A DNA stretch of 64,000 bases from Aptenodytes patagonicus (taxonomy: Eukaryota > Chordata > Aves > Sphenisciformes > Spheniscidae), in contig NC_134960.1 of assembly GCF_965638725.1 (NCBI RefSeq), positions 3,908,501-3,972,500 of the forward strand. Reading direction: 5' to 3'. The notes beneath the pieces are model-generated. The model was not told the origin of the DNA and searched no databases. It saw only the letters and a list, made by a program, of their open reading frames with translations. A program made the position numbers and the translations under genes. Of this stretch, positions 13,401 through 24,492 are shown piece after piece. Positions within the stretch are counted from its first letter, which is position 1. Each line of letters begins with the position of its first letter.

Positions 13401-16048
13401 TGCGGGATGGTGCCGCTCTGGCAAACTAATCACTTTTCCCTGTTCACTGTGAGGTTCGGCTCATGGCTAGCAGCCACCAGCTTAAATATTCCCCTGGAGT
13501 GTTTGGGGTTTTTTTGCTTTAATGCTGATTGTGGCTTGAAGTATTTGGATAATCCATCGTGGAACGGCCTTCTCCTTGCAGGTAACTTCCCTGTGTCGAG
13601 ACTGATTTAGCTTGGTGTGTCCCATCGACTAGCCCAGTCCACGGCATGTGGGAAACGCCGTCCCTGGGAGACCCTCCGATGGTGCTCCGTGGCCACAGGA
13701 AATTAAAAAGCAAAAACTCGAGGTGGAGAGAGCAGAGTAGGAAAGATGCCTGCAGCATGCTACGTGGTTGGGATCGTGGCTCCAGTCCTGCGAGGCTGGA
13801 GATTCACACCTTCACAGGACCGTCTCTGAAACAGGGCCAGTGAATAATCCTTTCCTTTCCCCAAAATGGGAGCTCAGGTCCAATAAACTGCAAAAATCAT
13901 ATTGAAAGGGGTGGCATCGGCATCGGATGTGCTCTGGGGTTCTGGGGATGGGGTCTCACAGGCAGCTCTGCAGGAACGTGTTAGAAAACAAATGTCTCTG
14001 TCTTGGTCTGGGAGTTATGGCTCCATCCGACTGCGCCGGGATTCCTCCTGCCCTTCCTCCTCCTCCCAGCTGCCCAGACTGGTGGCTGAGGCGTGGTGGT
14101 GGAGTGGCTGAAGAAGAGCAGACCCCAGAAGGCTAATGAGGATGTGTCCTCACCCAGCCGCTTCTTGAGGCTGGAAGGACAGACTGATGTGGTTACTTTT
14201 CAGATGCTTCCCCGTTGTCTGTGACACATCCCTGGCTCCAGGATGGGGCTGGAGGGATCACAACATCCCCTGGGACGTGTCCGGGCTGCTGTGGCAGTGG
14301 CTGGATTGGCCCCACCTGGAGCCCTGGGGGTTCAGCAGAGCGAAACCACAAAGCAGATCCCGTTGGACTGGAGTTTTCTGTTGGTTTATGTCCCCCAGAT
14401 GTCTTGGCCCTGGGTCAGGGATGTTTGCAGCATCCCCGGTTTTCGGTGACGAGCACAGTTTCTGGGTTTGCCCAGATCCCTGCTCCAGCACTGCCTTCAT
14501 GCTCAGCCTTGCAGCCTGCCAGGTCCTCAGCCCCGCTCTGCCTTTTCCTCATCCGCCAGTGCTTTTCAATCATGCAAAACACAGTTTTGAAAGCTTCGAG
14601 CTTTCTGCAGCTTCTGATAGATGTGTGCATCTCCTCTGGCCTTTTCAGCCTCAGGTTAATGAAGGGATTGCCAATTAACTGAAGCTAATGAGTTCTTCTG
14701 CATGAGCTAGTTTCAGTTTTTTACAGTTGTTTGCTCCAAGAAACAAATATTTGCGGCTTACCCAAAAGCTGCACCTCGGGATTAGCCAAACATGTGTGTG
14801 TCCTGGAACAAGTGCTCGCAGAGCGTCCAGACTAGCAAGCACAGGGATGCTGACTAATTGAAATAAATTGGCAATTGCTAATACTCTTTCTCTTAAAGAA
14901 CCAAGGCAAAAAGCAAACATGGATGTGAGTTATCCCGCTGACATCAAAGGCCGTGTTTACATAAGCACTGCTCGCGCTGAAGATCTGTTGCAGAGTTGGA
15001 CCCTTTGGTGAGGAACTGACAACTCGTTTGCAAACAAACTTTGGAAAGAGTCCAGGCACGGCTGCCAACGGTCCTCTGGTTAGAGCCAGGCCAGCCCACG
15101 TGGGCTGCGGGGATGCTGGAGCCCCGGGAAGGGTCCCCAGAAAGAGCAGAGGTCCGTGCTTGGGCTCCTGCACCGTTTCCAGACCATTGGTGGGTGCATG
15201 AGGAAGGATTACCCCCCCTGAAGCTCAAATGCACACCTCATTGTAGGAGCGCTCATCATTTTTTTGCTGTTAGACGCTAGTACCAGGGTGACACGATGGT
15301 GCGATGCTCCTCTGCAGGGCCGGCAGCGTTTCACCGCCTGCTCCTCCCGCCTCGGCACGGAGACGGGCCGTTCCCCTCGGATGCTGGGAGGGATGGGGCC
15401 CGGCGCCCATGCAGCATCATCCCGGCTTACCTCCTCCCCCAGGTAGGAATGGGTGTAAGCCTAAACTGCTCAGCAACGCAAACCCAGTAAATTAAGAATA
15501 ATCAGCGTCTGCTTGTTATACTGCTAATGCAGAGATTTTGTTTATCCAGGACTTGGTCTGGGCACTTGCCTGTGTGGTTTCTTTAACTGGAAGTGACCTT
15601 AGAAAGTGGGGATGTCAAACAGCAAGTTCCACCCTCCCGCCCATGCCGAGGGTCACTTGGGGAAGCTAAGGAGCACCCGGCTATTTCATGGAGCGATCAG
15701 GGAAGCGGCACGTGGAGCATCCACACCCTTCCCAGAATAGACGAGTCACCTCCAATTTTCTTACTAGATCCTTCCAGTGTCTGTTGGAGGCCATTGCAAG
15801 CCGTGCTCCCTTCTGCTGGCTCAGGTACACATGGAGCAAAGCCCTTTTGGTGCGGAGCTACCCCCCAGGTGATGTGTATGCTGCGGGACCTGCTGGTTCG
15901 GGTCCAGTTCAGCCTGGGTGAAGGGAGGACTCAAACAGGAGCAGGATCTCCAGCCGGGTCCAGCTGCTGGGCTGGGTCATGGGAAAACCAACAAAAAAAG
16001 ACATCGAACTGCAAGAGCTCCCTCCAGCTCTGCCATTGTTTCTTACAG
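10406..16048 (+). other. PCBD2-CATSPER3 interval; CATSPER3 first exon not found
   Basis: CATSPER3 exon 1 and its promoter should lie in this interval, because the first recognisable exon begins in mid-codon at 16049. I found no open segment with an ATG, a correctly phased GT donor and similarity to the CATSPER3 N-terminus. That end diverges fast in the family, so absence of recognition is weak evidence. The interval contains a 17-base G run at 11053-11069, a 26-base T run at 11178-11203, and a short AAGCATGCTTAAGTGCTT relic near 10956-10975. Open frames at 13155-13610 and 14187-14682 have no recognisable domain. Confidence 0.5.
11053..11203. repeat. G17 homopolymer followed by T26 homopolymer
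   Basis: A run of 17 G (11053-11069) and a run of 26 T (11178-11203) lie about 110 bases apart in otherwise ordinary sequence. The T run could be the reverse-strand A tail of a small retroposed copy, but I could not recognise a body for one. Confidence 0.7.
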
Positions 16049-16202
16049 GAGAGAGGACACCAAGTTTTGTGCCTCCCTGTGCAGGCTGCTGGGCAGCAAC
16101 AAGTTCATGACGCTCATGATCTGCATCACCTCCATCGCCGCCATCTCCCTGGCTGTGGAGACCAACTACCGCTGCCGGTTACGCTGGGGTACCTTTTTCG
16201 AG
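16049..16202 (+). pseudogene. CATSPER3: CATSPER3 exon encoding S1 region
   Basis: The acceptor is TTTCTTACAG and the donor GAG/GTGAGG. The exon begins with the third base of a codon and ends on a codon boundary. It encodes REDTKFCASLC, then NKFMTLMICITSIAAISLAVE (the S1 helix), then RLRWGTFFE. This aligns with the human segment running from the RNDDE region to the end of the S1-S2 linker. The exon itself has no lesion. Confidence 0.88.
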
Positions 16203-16936
16203 GTGAGGCTTGGGGGCACTCTCCCACGTGCCATGGCCAGGAGGAGAGGGATGGAGGGCATGGGGGTCCGGCCCCTGCAGCCACTCAGGGTGGCTGCCAG
16301 TCCACCATCCTCCCCCATGCCATTGCCTGCACCAGCCCAGGGCCTGGCTGTATTTCAGCTTCAGATCGCTTCACTTATTCGATAATTATGGTTCTTAAAA
16401 TGCAATTGTTCCGTCCTTTCCATGGCAGCCCTTTTCCCCTTCATGGTTTTAGCACAGCTAGTTTTAAGCACCCTTTTAATACTCAATTTTCACATTGAAA
16501 AATCCCTCTTGGTCACACTCCTTGATTTCCTTGTCTTACACAAGCCAGCTACTGTACGCAAACCTCTGAGCCTTAATTATATATCCCAGTAATATATAGC
16601 CAGGCCTGGCTAATGTCAAGAAACCCAGTCATGAGCGTCGGAGGTTTCCAAGAGCTCTGGCTGCAGGACCAGGCTCCGTGCGGGGAAGCGAGCGGAGCGT
16701 GCCTGGCTCCGAGGGGCCGATGGGGTGCACGGTGCATTGGGATGCAGCCAGGACCCTCCCATGCTGGGCAGTGACCCGTGATGACGACTGCGGCGGGGTG
16801 AGCTCGGCTCGCGTTTGGAATGGTCCCCATGGGCAGAGGGACGCTGTTGGGGACATTTAATATGAAAGTGCTGGCTTGGTGCGCGGGGTCTGGCAGTCAC
16901 AGGCAGCTGCCCGGGCTCACCTCCTCCTCTCTCCAG

Positions 16937-17176
16937 GTCACAGATGCTTTCTTCATCACTGTTTACACCACCGAGCTTTTGCTGAAGCTGTACGCGGATC
17001 CCACTGCCTACTGGAAGAGCGGCTACGACATCTTGAATGCCGCCATCCTCCTCATTGCCTTCCTCCCGCATGTCTTGCCCGTGGACACCGCCACGCGCAC
17101 CCACCTGGAGGGGACGACCAAAGGTCTCCAGACCCTCCGCATACCCAAGCTCATCAAGTACAGCCGCGGGATGAGG
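16937..17176 (+). pseudogene. CATSPER3: CATSPER3 exon encoding S2-S4
   Basis: This exon is 240 bases, exactly 80 codons, phase 0 at both ends, with CTCTCCAG acceptor and AGG/GTAAAG donor. It encodes VTDAFFITVYTTELLLKLY (S2), YWKSGYDILNAAILLIAFLP (S3) and a basic segment LQTLRIPKLIKYSRGMR (S4 voltage sensor). The YWKxGY motif matches human CATSPER3. A proline replaces a leucine in RIPKL compared with the human RILKL, which could disturb S4 helix geometry. No frame lesion is present. Confidence 0.9.
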
Positions 17177-17924
17177 GTAAAGCGCTGCTCACTAGTTAAG
17201 TCACAGCAGAGAGGGGGGATCCCAAGCCCAGGAGCCCGGGGAGGCTTTGCTGTACCCAGGTGCTGGGGGCCACCCGGCCTGAGAGGGGCCGATGCTTGCG
17301 GTAGCTCATGAGCAAAGGCGAAAACTAATAATTCCTGATTTTTTTTAAGAAGCCCATGGCTTGGCCATTGGTTTTTTTCCCCTGTTTCTCCTTCCCCCAA
17401 GGAGAGGAGAGATTTTCTTTTTTACTACAGCAGAGTAGACCCAAAAAATCCCCCTATAAAACATAGGTCACGTCCTATTCTCGGTCTGTGTGTATTTTTC
17501 TCTCCAGCACACCATCTCCTACTTAGTTTTCTCCTGATGACTCTGGAGGTTTGTTTTTCAGCAAGGAGCTTATGTGGGCAATGAATGCTCAGCCAGCATT
17601 TCTGTGTGTAATTAATTGGCTGGGTAGCCCACCAGAAGTGGGATGTTTATGGGCACAGGGCTCTTATAACGTTCACTTCTGAGCCTTCATTCCTCTAGTT
17701 TGGATCGTAAACTTCACTTATCACCAGACTTTTATAAGTTAATTATTCTGTGTCGCTGGGAGAAGCGAGGACACGTAGAAGCGCATGAAATAATGAATGG
17801 TTTAGGCATGGGCGATCAGATGCTCCAGTTTGGTCTGGCTGATTATAAGAGACCAAATTGCTGCATGGCGAAATGGGGAGACATTTAAATCGGGGTAAGT
17901 GTGTGTTTGTTGGTTTGAGCCTCA

Positions 17925-17995
17925 CGCTATGCACTTGTGGAACTCACTGCCAGGAGATGCCTCGTCTGGGGACCACGAGGAAGAAAACCTGTAGG
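17925..17995 (+). repeat. CR1-like LINE relic
   Basis: The words CTTGTGGAACTCACTGCCAGGAGATG resemble the GTGGAACTCCTTGCCACAGGATG segment near the 3' end of CR1 elements, the dominant LINE of birds and other sauropsids. The copy is short and strongly diverged. Confidence 0.5.
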
Positions 17996-18049
17996 ATAAG
18001 GTTTGGCACCGTTCCCCCCTGAGACGCTTAAAATGTTGAGGTGCTTTGG

Positions 18050-18180
18050 AAAAAATCCCACTCGGCACAAATCTGCAAGTTTAAGAGCCTAAATGCCTTT
18101 GAAAATCTGGGCCATGCAACACCAGGTTTTGATGGAAGTCGGTGGGACTTAACACCTAAGGGACTGGGGCCACTGGGAAA
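18050..18180. repeat. Ancient palindromic repeat relic (GCCTAAATGCCTTTGAAAATC type)
   Basis: The sequence contains AAGAGCCTAAATGCCTTTGAAAATCTGGGCC, given here as the two blocks AAGAGCCTAAATGCC and TTTGAAAATCTGGGCC, and later GTCGGTGGGACTTAACACC. These are the typical words of an old sauropsid palindromic repeat. Similar words occur at 9055-9140 and 45780-45970. Confidence 0.5.
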
Positions 18181-20592
18181 TTGCATCCTGGCTTTGGGTG
18201 AGAATGCCTAGAATGGCATTACTGGGGGAAAAAAATACCGAAGAGGAAAATTCTTTGAGCTCTCACAGTCCCTTCCTGTTCCAGGGATGCTATAAATACC
18301 CTGCAAAGCCCTGCCGTGCCGCTGCTTTCCAGCTCCAGGTGCATTTGGTACTTGCCTTTGCGTCTGACCTGAAGGGACAAGTGCCCTGAGCCTCTTGGCA
18401 TCCCAAGAGACAACACCTACTTGCTTAAAATTTGTTTTAAAATGTGATAGAGCTGTCTAAATGCATTTTGCTGAAGGTGCAGGAGGCTGTTCATGCCTCT
18501 GTGTGTACTGTAATTTATTAATTGAAGCCTAAATTAGCCCTCAACAGGTTAGCAGTATTTAATGCAGAGAGCTCAAACATGGAACACATTCTTGGCACGT
18601 TTCCCTTTATTAATTAAAAACCTCTTTAAAACACTCTGCCTTCCACCTTGGAGCAATAAATTTCCACCTTGAGGAAATAATTTCCTTGTTGTATTCCATA
18701 CAGAGACGTTCTGTTAGCTGCAATCCCTGTTTTAGTGTAGGCCCCATTCATCCTTATTTCAATTTCAAAATAAACTTTAAAAATGCCAGGTTGTTCTGTA
18801 AAACAAAAACAAAACAAAAAAAAAGAAAAAAAATCGACTTTTCTGCTTTTTTAAAAATATATTTGGGATTAATTCCGATGTAGTTTACTACCTGTGCAGA
18901 CTGTGAACCACAAAGCTCCTTCTTAATAAAAGCTCACAGGACTCCACAGCGGTTCCTGAAGCAGCCGGGGAAGCCTTGGCAATCGAAAATGAGGTGATGG
19001 TCCTGCACGGGAGGCACTCGCCAGCCTGCAGTCGCTGGGAGCGTTTTATGGCCCTCCTGCCGCCCCCAGCTCTGGGTGGCTGGTTTTTGTTATGACCACG
19101 TGCCACAGCCCAAACCTGCCCAATGCCATGACATAATTTGGCAAAAATGTCACCTGATTTTTGGGGTTGAATGGCTTTTGTTCCCCTGCTAGTCCTGGGC
19201 TGCGCCTGCCGGAGAGACCTACATGTGCAGGGAGGCAGGAAAACCCTCCGCCGGTTCCTCCAGGAATTTGTGCCAAACTCGGTGGGTTTAGGTCTGGTCT
19301 AGTTTGGGCTTTCTGAGGTGGTTCTGCAGACAACGCAGTTGCCGGTGTTGTCTCTGCGTTGGATGCTGCCCTTCCCTGCTGCCCCATGCGTAGTGTGGTG
19401 GGACCATTATCTGGAGCAGGCAAGACTTGCAAAAGTAGGGAACTGCTGCAGGAGTCCTTAACCCATCTGAACAAGCTCGGGATGTTGGCAGCCGGGGGAG
19501 ACTGGGAAGAGCCCCTTGTTCTAGCTCTGCACAAACATCCCCTCCAGGCGGTATCATCCGAGCAGCTCAGCCGGATGCGATTCAGAGCTTTAACCTGAGA
19601 TGCTGTTGACAGTCAGAGGTGATGGATGGACAGTCTTTGAATGGGTGAGCTGTGTAAGACCCCCCCCCTGGAACTAGCAGGCACAGTGTTACCGGGGGAG
19701 CAGCCAGCCCGTGCTGCCGCTGCTCTGCAGGGTAACGTAACATGGATGCAAGAGACTGCATGTAGTTGTCTGTGATTTGGAGTTAACGGGAAAGTTTGCA
19801 TTTGCCTAAAAGTCCTTACCAACGATAAGCTTGCTTCACCAAACCAGCACTCCCATCAACTCCCAGGAGTGTCTTTTATATATGTTGGTGTCATATGTGG
19901 GTCTTTATAAGGTGTGAGATGGTCTCAGAAGCAGTATCATGTCCCTTCCCGGTGACCCCAGGCTTTGCACGGGGCTTTCCCAAGCTGAGCAGGCACAGGG
20001 GGATGAGAGATGACTGCGGACTCCTGTCTCCCATCCTGGCCCATCCTGCACGGCAGGGGAGGAGCAGCAGGACAGTGAGGGCAGCAGAGATACCGATCTA
20101 CCTCCAGTTTGTGCTCAGACCCCAAGGCACGAGGGTTAATAGCACTGCTCATTTTTATTCTGCTAATTTATTAATGCAGAAGCTTGGGACAGCCGTATCC
20201 TTTATCAACAGGAATCCGTTACTCCGTTAGTAACCTGTCCGTGTTTCAAAAGGCAGTGAGAAGCCCCGGTGTGACGCTTCTGGGACCAAGCAGCCCTTGG
20301 TCTTGCCACTGTGCAGCACTTACTCACCACTGAGCCCTACAGGGGCCATTTCCCAGTCCAAGAGGCTGATGCACGGCCACAGACTCTGGATTTTGTCATG
20401 CTCCCATGGTCGTTGCCCCTTCCCTCTCCTTAATTCCCAGTACAGTCCTGTGGATGCACGCAAGGGAGCTGGTTCAGAGGTGGTCGAGGGAGGCTGTCAC
20501 CTCCCGCATCCCCAGCCCTGCTTTTCCCAGCCTTCATCCCCGCCAAGCATCTCCCTCACCTACGGAGCACGCATTTGTTTTTCCTTTTGCAG

Positions 20593-20776
20593 GTTTTCAC
20601 AGAGACCCTTGGCCAGGCGGTGCAGACAGTGATGTATGCCCTCATCCTGCTGTTCCTGCTGATGTTTTGTGTTTGCCATTTAGGGACATGGATGGTACCG
20701 AGATCCCAAAACCGGAGACATTGAAAACTGGGGCAGCTTGAAGGCCGCCCTCTTCACGCTCTTCAGTTTAGTAACC
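20593..20776 (+). pseudogene. CATSPER3: CATSPER3 exon encoding S5 and pore entry, frameshift plus stop
   Basis: The acceptor is TTTTGCAG and the donor ACC/GTAAGT. Flanking exons meet it in phase 0 on both sides, so its length should be a multiple of three, but it is 184 bases. The first part reads VFTETLGQAVQTVMYALILLFLLMF (S5, given here in two known blocks: VFTETLGQAVQTV and MYALILLFLLMF). The second part reads correctly only one frame later: VFAI, then TAG, then GHGWYRDPKTGDIENWG and FTLFSLVT. The extra base is one T in the TTTT at 20665-20668. The TAG at 20681-20683 sits where human has leucine (FAILG). Confidence 0.85.
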
Positions 20777-21149
20777 GTAAGTACAGCAGCATTTTCCAGT
20801 CTGTCTCAGCCAAATGACAAACTGCTGCTGAAGAAGCCCTTTGATTAACCTGTGACTTCATTAGGGAGAGCATGAACTGCTCAGCAGTGAACTCATATTC
20901 CAGATCCCTGGGAAAATTTGCCTTGATAGACAAACTTCCCTACCCAGTATTGCAAATTCAGAGGGGGAAACCTCTGAAGCTGACAGCAGAGAGATCTGTA
21001 CTAGCTGATTTAAACCCGGACCTCTGAGGAACAGAGCAACTGTGCTCAGTTTTAAAAAAGAAAGAAAAAGAAGAGGAAGATTTCATATGGCTTGTGAGTT
21101 ATGCTGTGGTTTGGAACTCACTCTCTGGTCTGCTTAAATACATTTGCAG

Positions 21150-21283
21150 GTTGATGGTTGGACAGACTTACAGCGCGAGATGGATCTTTATGGGTTTACA
21201 AGCAGCCACGTGTTCATAGTCGTGTTCATCTTGCTGGGCAACTTCATCTTCTTCAACACGTTGATTGCACTTGTGATTACCAG
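21150..21283 (+). pseudogene. CATSPER3: CATSPER3 exon encoding pore filter and S6
   Basis: The acceptor is CATTTGCAG. The exon opens with VDGWTDLQ, which with the preceding T completes the TVDGW selectivity-filter motif typical of CatSper subunits. It continues through VFIVVFILLGNFIFFNTLIALVIT, the S6 helix. The 3' end is uncertain: the only GT at the expected point is CAG/GTCACG, a weak donor, and using it leaves two bases that do not pair in frame with the next exon. Confidence 0.8.
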
Positions 21284-21931
21284 GTCACGCGAGCTCTGTG
21301 CATTGAGTGTGCATGCGCGTGTGAGCGTGTGTGAGTGTGCGTCCTACCAGCTAACAGGCTCCGGTTGGAAAGCTGGTGCTTGGCTGCTTGCAGAAGTTGG
21401 CTTCTGGTGCAGCTAGAAACATTCTGGATACAGAATTCCCCAGTCCCTGAGCAGAATAAGTGTACCTTTCCCCACAGTCCCCTTTTTGGGTCATCTCTGC
21501 GCTCCTGCTTTGACTATTTTTCCATAGCTGCCGAAAGCTCCTGTTCCTCCAGCACAGCCAGCCCCCAGGTCCCCTGCGTGCACACTCTGCACCGAGGTCC
21601 TCTCAGCCACGACCTGTTTCTGCCTCTGTTTAACCCAGGGCTGCTCTCGTGGTCTTGTAGCTGCCTCTGGTCCTTCTGCAACAAATTCCGATGTGGAGCC
21701 AGGGCCAGGGTCAGCTGGGTGTGCTGGGGGAATATGGCAAATCCTATGCTAGAGGCATCTGCTCCCCAGCAGCTATCGGCTGCCAGCCCTGAGGTTGTCC
21801 CGCTTAACACCTCTTGCTGCTGCACGGGACCGGGGCTGGACCAGGGGTTTTTTGAAGCCCAAGTCTTCCTGACCGATCTCTTGACCCACCAGCTGCGAGC
21901 GGTGCTCGGGGACTCACTCGCATCCCTGCAG

Positions 21932-22068
21932 TTTGGCATTGGCAGGACTTGACTCAGAAGTACGAACAGGACTGCAAAGCAGCGAAGGCGGCTGCTGTTT
22001 GGGCCAAGAAACAGAAGATCCTGAAAAAGCAGGGGAAGAACGTGAGCAACGAAGTCACGCTCAGGCAG
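21932..22068 (+). pseudogene. CATSPER3: CATSPER3 exon encoding charged helix after S6
   Basis: This exon most likely starts after CCCTGCAG at 21931, because the reading WHWQDLTQKYEQD then aligns with human MHTEDSIRKFERE. It continues with a lysine- and alanine-rich helix ending TLRQ at a CAG/GTGGGC donor. Starting at 21932 requires the preceding exon to leave one base, but the visible donor leaves two. An alternative start at 21946 (after GGCAG) would need zero bases. Neither choice restores frame. Confidence 0.75.
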
Positions 22069-23113
22069 GTGGGCTGTGGTCAGCTGTGGGCGGACAGCAC
22101 TGTCTGCAAATGTTGGATGTTGTTTAACAGGGGGCAAGACGTGGATGAACTGCTTTCAGTGGAGGAAAAATTTCCCTTTCTTTCCTTGCCCATTTTTATA
22201 ATAATCCAAGCTGTAGATCCTATATGCCTTTTTGGTAGGCTCATCACATGTGCAGCTAAAAGTATTATGATGGCACATAGTGGTTAAAGTATTATAAAGG
22301 TGGAGAAAAACTCTTAATCGGTTTTGATGTGTTTTGTCTGAGTTTGTTTAACTTCAAAGAGAAGTTTAAAAAGAAATCCTTTAGGGTCATGTCGAGCCAA
22401 GAGCCCTGTCCAGAAATGGCTTGGACTCGGTTTCTGTGAGCACTCGAGGGAGGTCGCGCTCCTTCAGGCGCTCTCGCAGCCTGTTGATGCGACGTATCCA
22501 AAATGCTACTACGGGCTTGAAACACGTGCTGCAGCGTCTGTAGGAGAGCTGTGCACTGCTTGATAAAGGGCTTTTGCAAAGCTGACTTGAAATAAACGCA
22601 GTAAAGCTGTCACTGAAATGTAAATGATTAGAGCAACGTGACTCCCTGTTTCCATCAACTCTTCTGCTCATTCTTGCTTTTAGCAAATGTAATTTAAAAA
22701 TAATCAGTTCAGGCTGGCTCGGTTGAGAGTGTTCTTGCCTTTGGGCCAGAAAATCACCAGTTCGACTACTAGACTGAGTGACCGATTTGGGTCAGTGGTT
22801 TGGGTCCCACCCCAAGGGCAGGGGTGGGGGTCCCTGCAGAGCTGCAGGACCTGCCTGACTGGGCGGGCACTGGGGAGACCCCGGGCTGCCTCCCTTGGGA
22901 CAGGCATCCCCATCCCATCAGCGCCTGGGAGCTCCTGCACCGCCTGGCACGTCTGGCTGCTCCAAAAGTGCATTGGGATGGGGGTCACAGATAGCCCCGT
23001 TTCCAGCCCACAGCCGGTGCGAAGCCCACGTCGGGGTCTGCAGGGTGACAGTCCGAAGTGTCACCTCCTTCTTCCTAACAGGGTTTTCTTCCTGGGCTTG
23101 TTCTTTTTCATAG

Positions 23114-23274
23114 CACAAAATCACTCAAGGTGAAGATTTCAGTGAGCTGCTGGATGACATCAAAAAGACTTTGCACCACTCTGATATCATCATTATGGAA
23201 GGTTTTTGTTTCACCATCCCGTTTATTGATCTGTATTTGCCGTTCCTGGACCTCCAGGATGACACACTGAACAG
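23114..23274 (+). pseudogene. CATSPER3: CATSPER3 exon with FSELL and PFIDLY motifs
   Basis: The acceptor is TTTTTCATAG and the donor CAG/GTTAGT. It reads HKITQGEDFSELLDDIKKTL, then HHSDIIIMEG, then TIPFIDLYLPFLDLQDDTLN. Human CATSPER3 has FSELVENFKKTLSHTD and LPFIDIYFSTLDYQD at the same places. The exon starts in phase 0 and leaves two bases (AG), which pair with the single G opening the last exon. It is intact. Confidence 0.9.
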
Positions 23275-24492
23275 GTTAGTAACGGTGGAGAAGGTGACTA
23301 CAAGAGAGACTCCAAGTTACAAAAACAGATGGCCTTTTGATGTACTGAATTATTTTCTTGGAACGAATGGACATTTTGAGGTTGTTCTCCCTAAGGAAAA
23401 TGCTACTGGTCTCAGCATGAGCAGTGCTGAGAGTCTAGAAAGGTACCAACATATGCCACATGCTAGAAATGGGGCTGGTTTCGTTCCCGTCAAGAGGGCT
23501 GATGCCATTTCCAAGCACCATGCAGTGTCAGCGTGGGACCAGTGTCCATCACAAATGTGCTCAATTTCCTGCTGGAAAATTCACCGTTCCTCACTGTTCC
23601 TCATTGCGCCCCAGCCCCGGCACGTCCTGGGGTTTGCAGAGCCCCGGGTGTCCCCTGGGTGCACAGCCCCTAGCGAGGCTCCATCCTCCTGGTCTGGCTG
23701 CCATGTTCCACCCCTCAGCATGCCTGGGAGAGAGGCGAGAGCGCACCCCAGATTTATGGGGGCAGTGGGGTTGGAGGACGTGTTTGCACCCACATTTGGG
23801 AGGTGAGGAAGACTTGCCTTCTTCTTACAGCAGTAGCCCAGGCTGACCTGTGCTTTGCCTCAGCAATGGACTTCTCTGGATCTTGTCTGGGGAACAACTA
23901 ACCCCAGGCAGTGAGTCTAAACCATGTAACCAGAAAAAACTCCCACAAATCCCCCAAATGGAGACTGCTGAGTCTTACATTTCTTAGGTTAACCTTAGTG
24001 TGATACAAGCCTATGATCACAGCTTGGTACCTATTGTTTAAAAAACCCGCAGTCTGGCCCGGAGTCCAGAAAAAATGCCCCAGATATCAAAAATTCCCTT
24101 TTGCCCCATTCCCCAGGTGACTGCAGTTACTGTCAGGAGTCTCTGGATTATTTTCCCCCCGTACTTCGAATGCACTGAGCAGGACTAGTGCTTCTGAAAA
24201 TGTTTTGCTGTGCACATGGCACATGATGCAGAGCCAGTCCAAGGTTGCACTTCTGCCGTTCTCCTCTGATCTTTTGGGAGAAAAATATTTACAAGGATGT
24301 TAAAGAAAATCTGCGGACCCAGGGGGCTCAACGTCATGCAAAATACTTGGGATTTTTCCATTGCTCCTGGCCCTGCCGGGTGAATGGAGGGGTGCTTGCA
24401 GAGGGTGCAGTTCTCCGTATGCCTTAGACATGGTGCTTCCCATTTTGTATGGTATTTGGGGATCTTTCTACCATGCTCTTCTCACACTGCAG

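Larger units (their letters stand above)
17177..20592 (+). other. CATSPER3: Large CATSPER3 intron with ancient repeat relics
   Basis: This 3.4-kb intron separates the S4 and S5 exons. It holds a CR1-like relic at about 17925-17995 and a palindromic repeat relic at 18050-18180, both listed separately. A short (AAAC)/A-rich stretch lies at 18800-18835. No exon was recognised. Confidence 0.7.

Noticed and set aside
20666-20683. GTGTTTGCCATTTAG inside the S5 exon read as a tiny intron ending in AG
   Set aside because: Fifteen bases is far below any vertebrate intron, and removing it does not restore the frame. The bases encode the conserved VFAI of S5.
21290-21340. GTGTG-rich stretch after the S6 exon as a functional microsatellite
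   Set aside because: It is short and irregular (TGTGCATGCGCGTGTGAG), not a true array.
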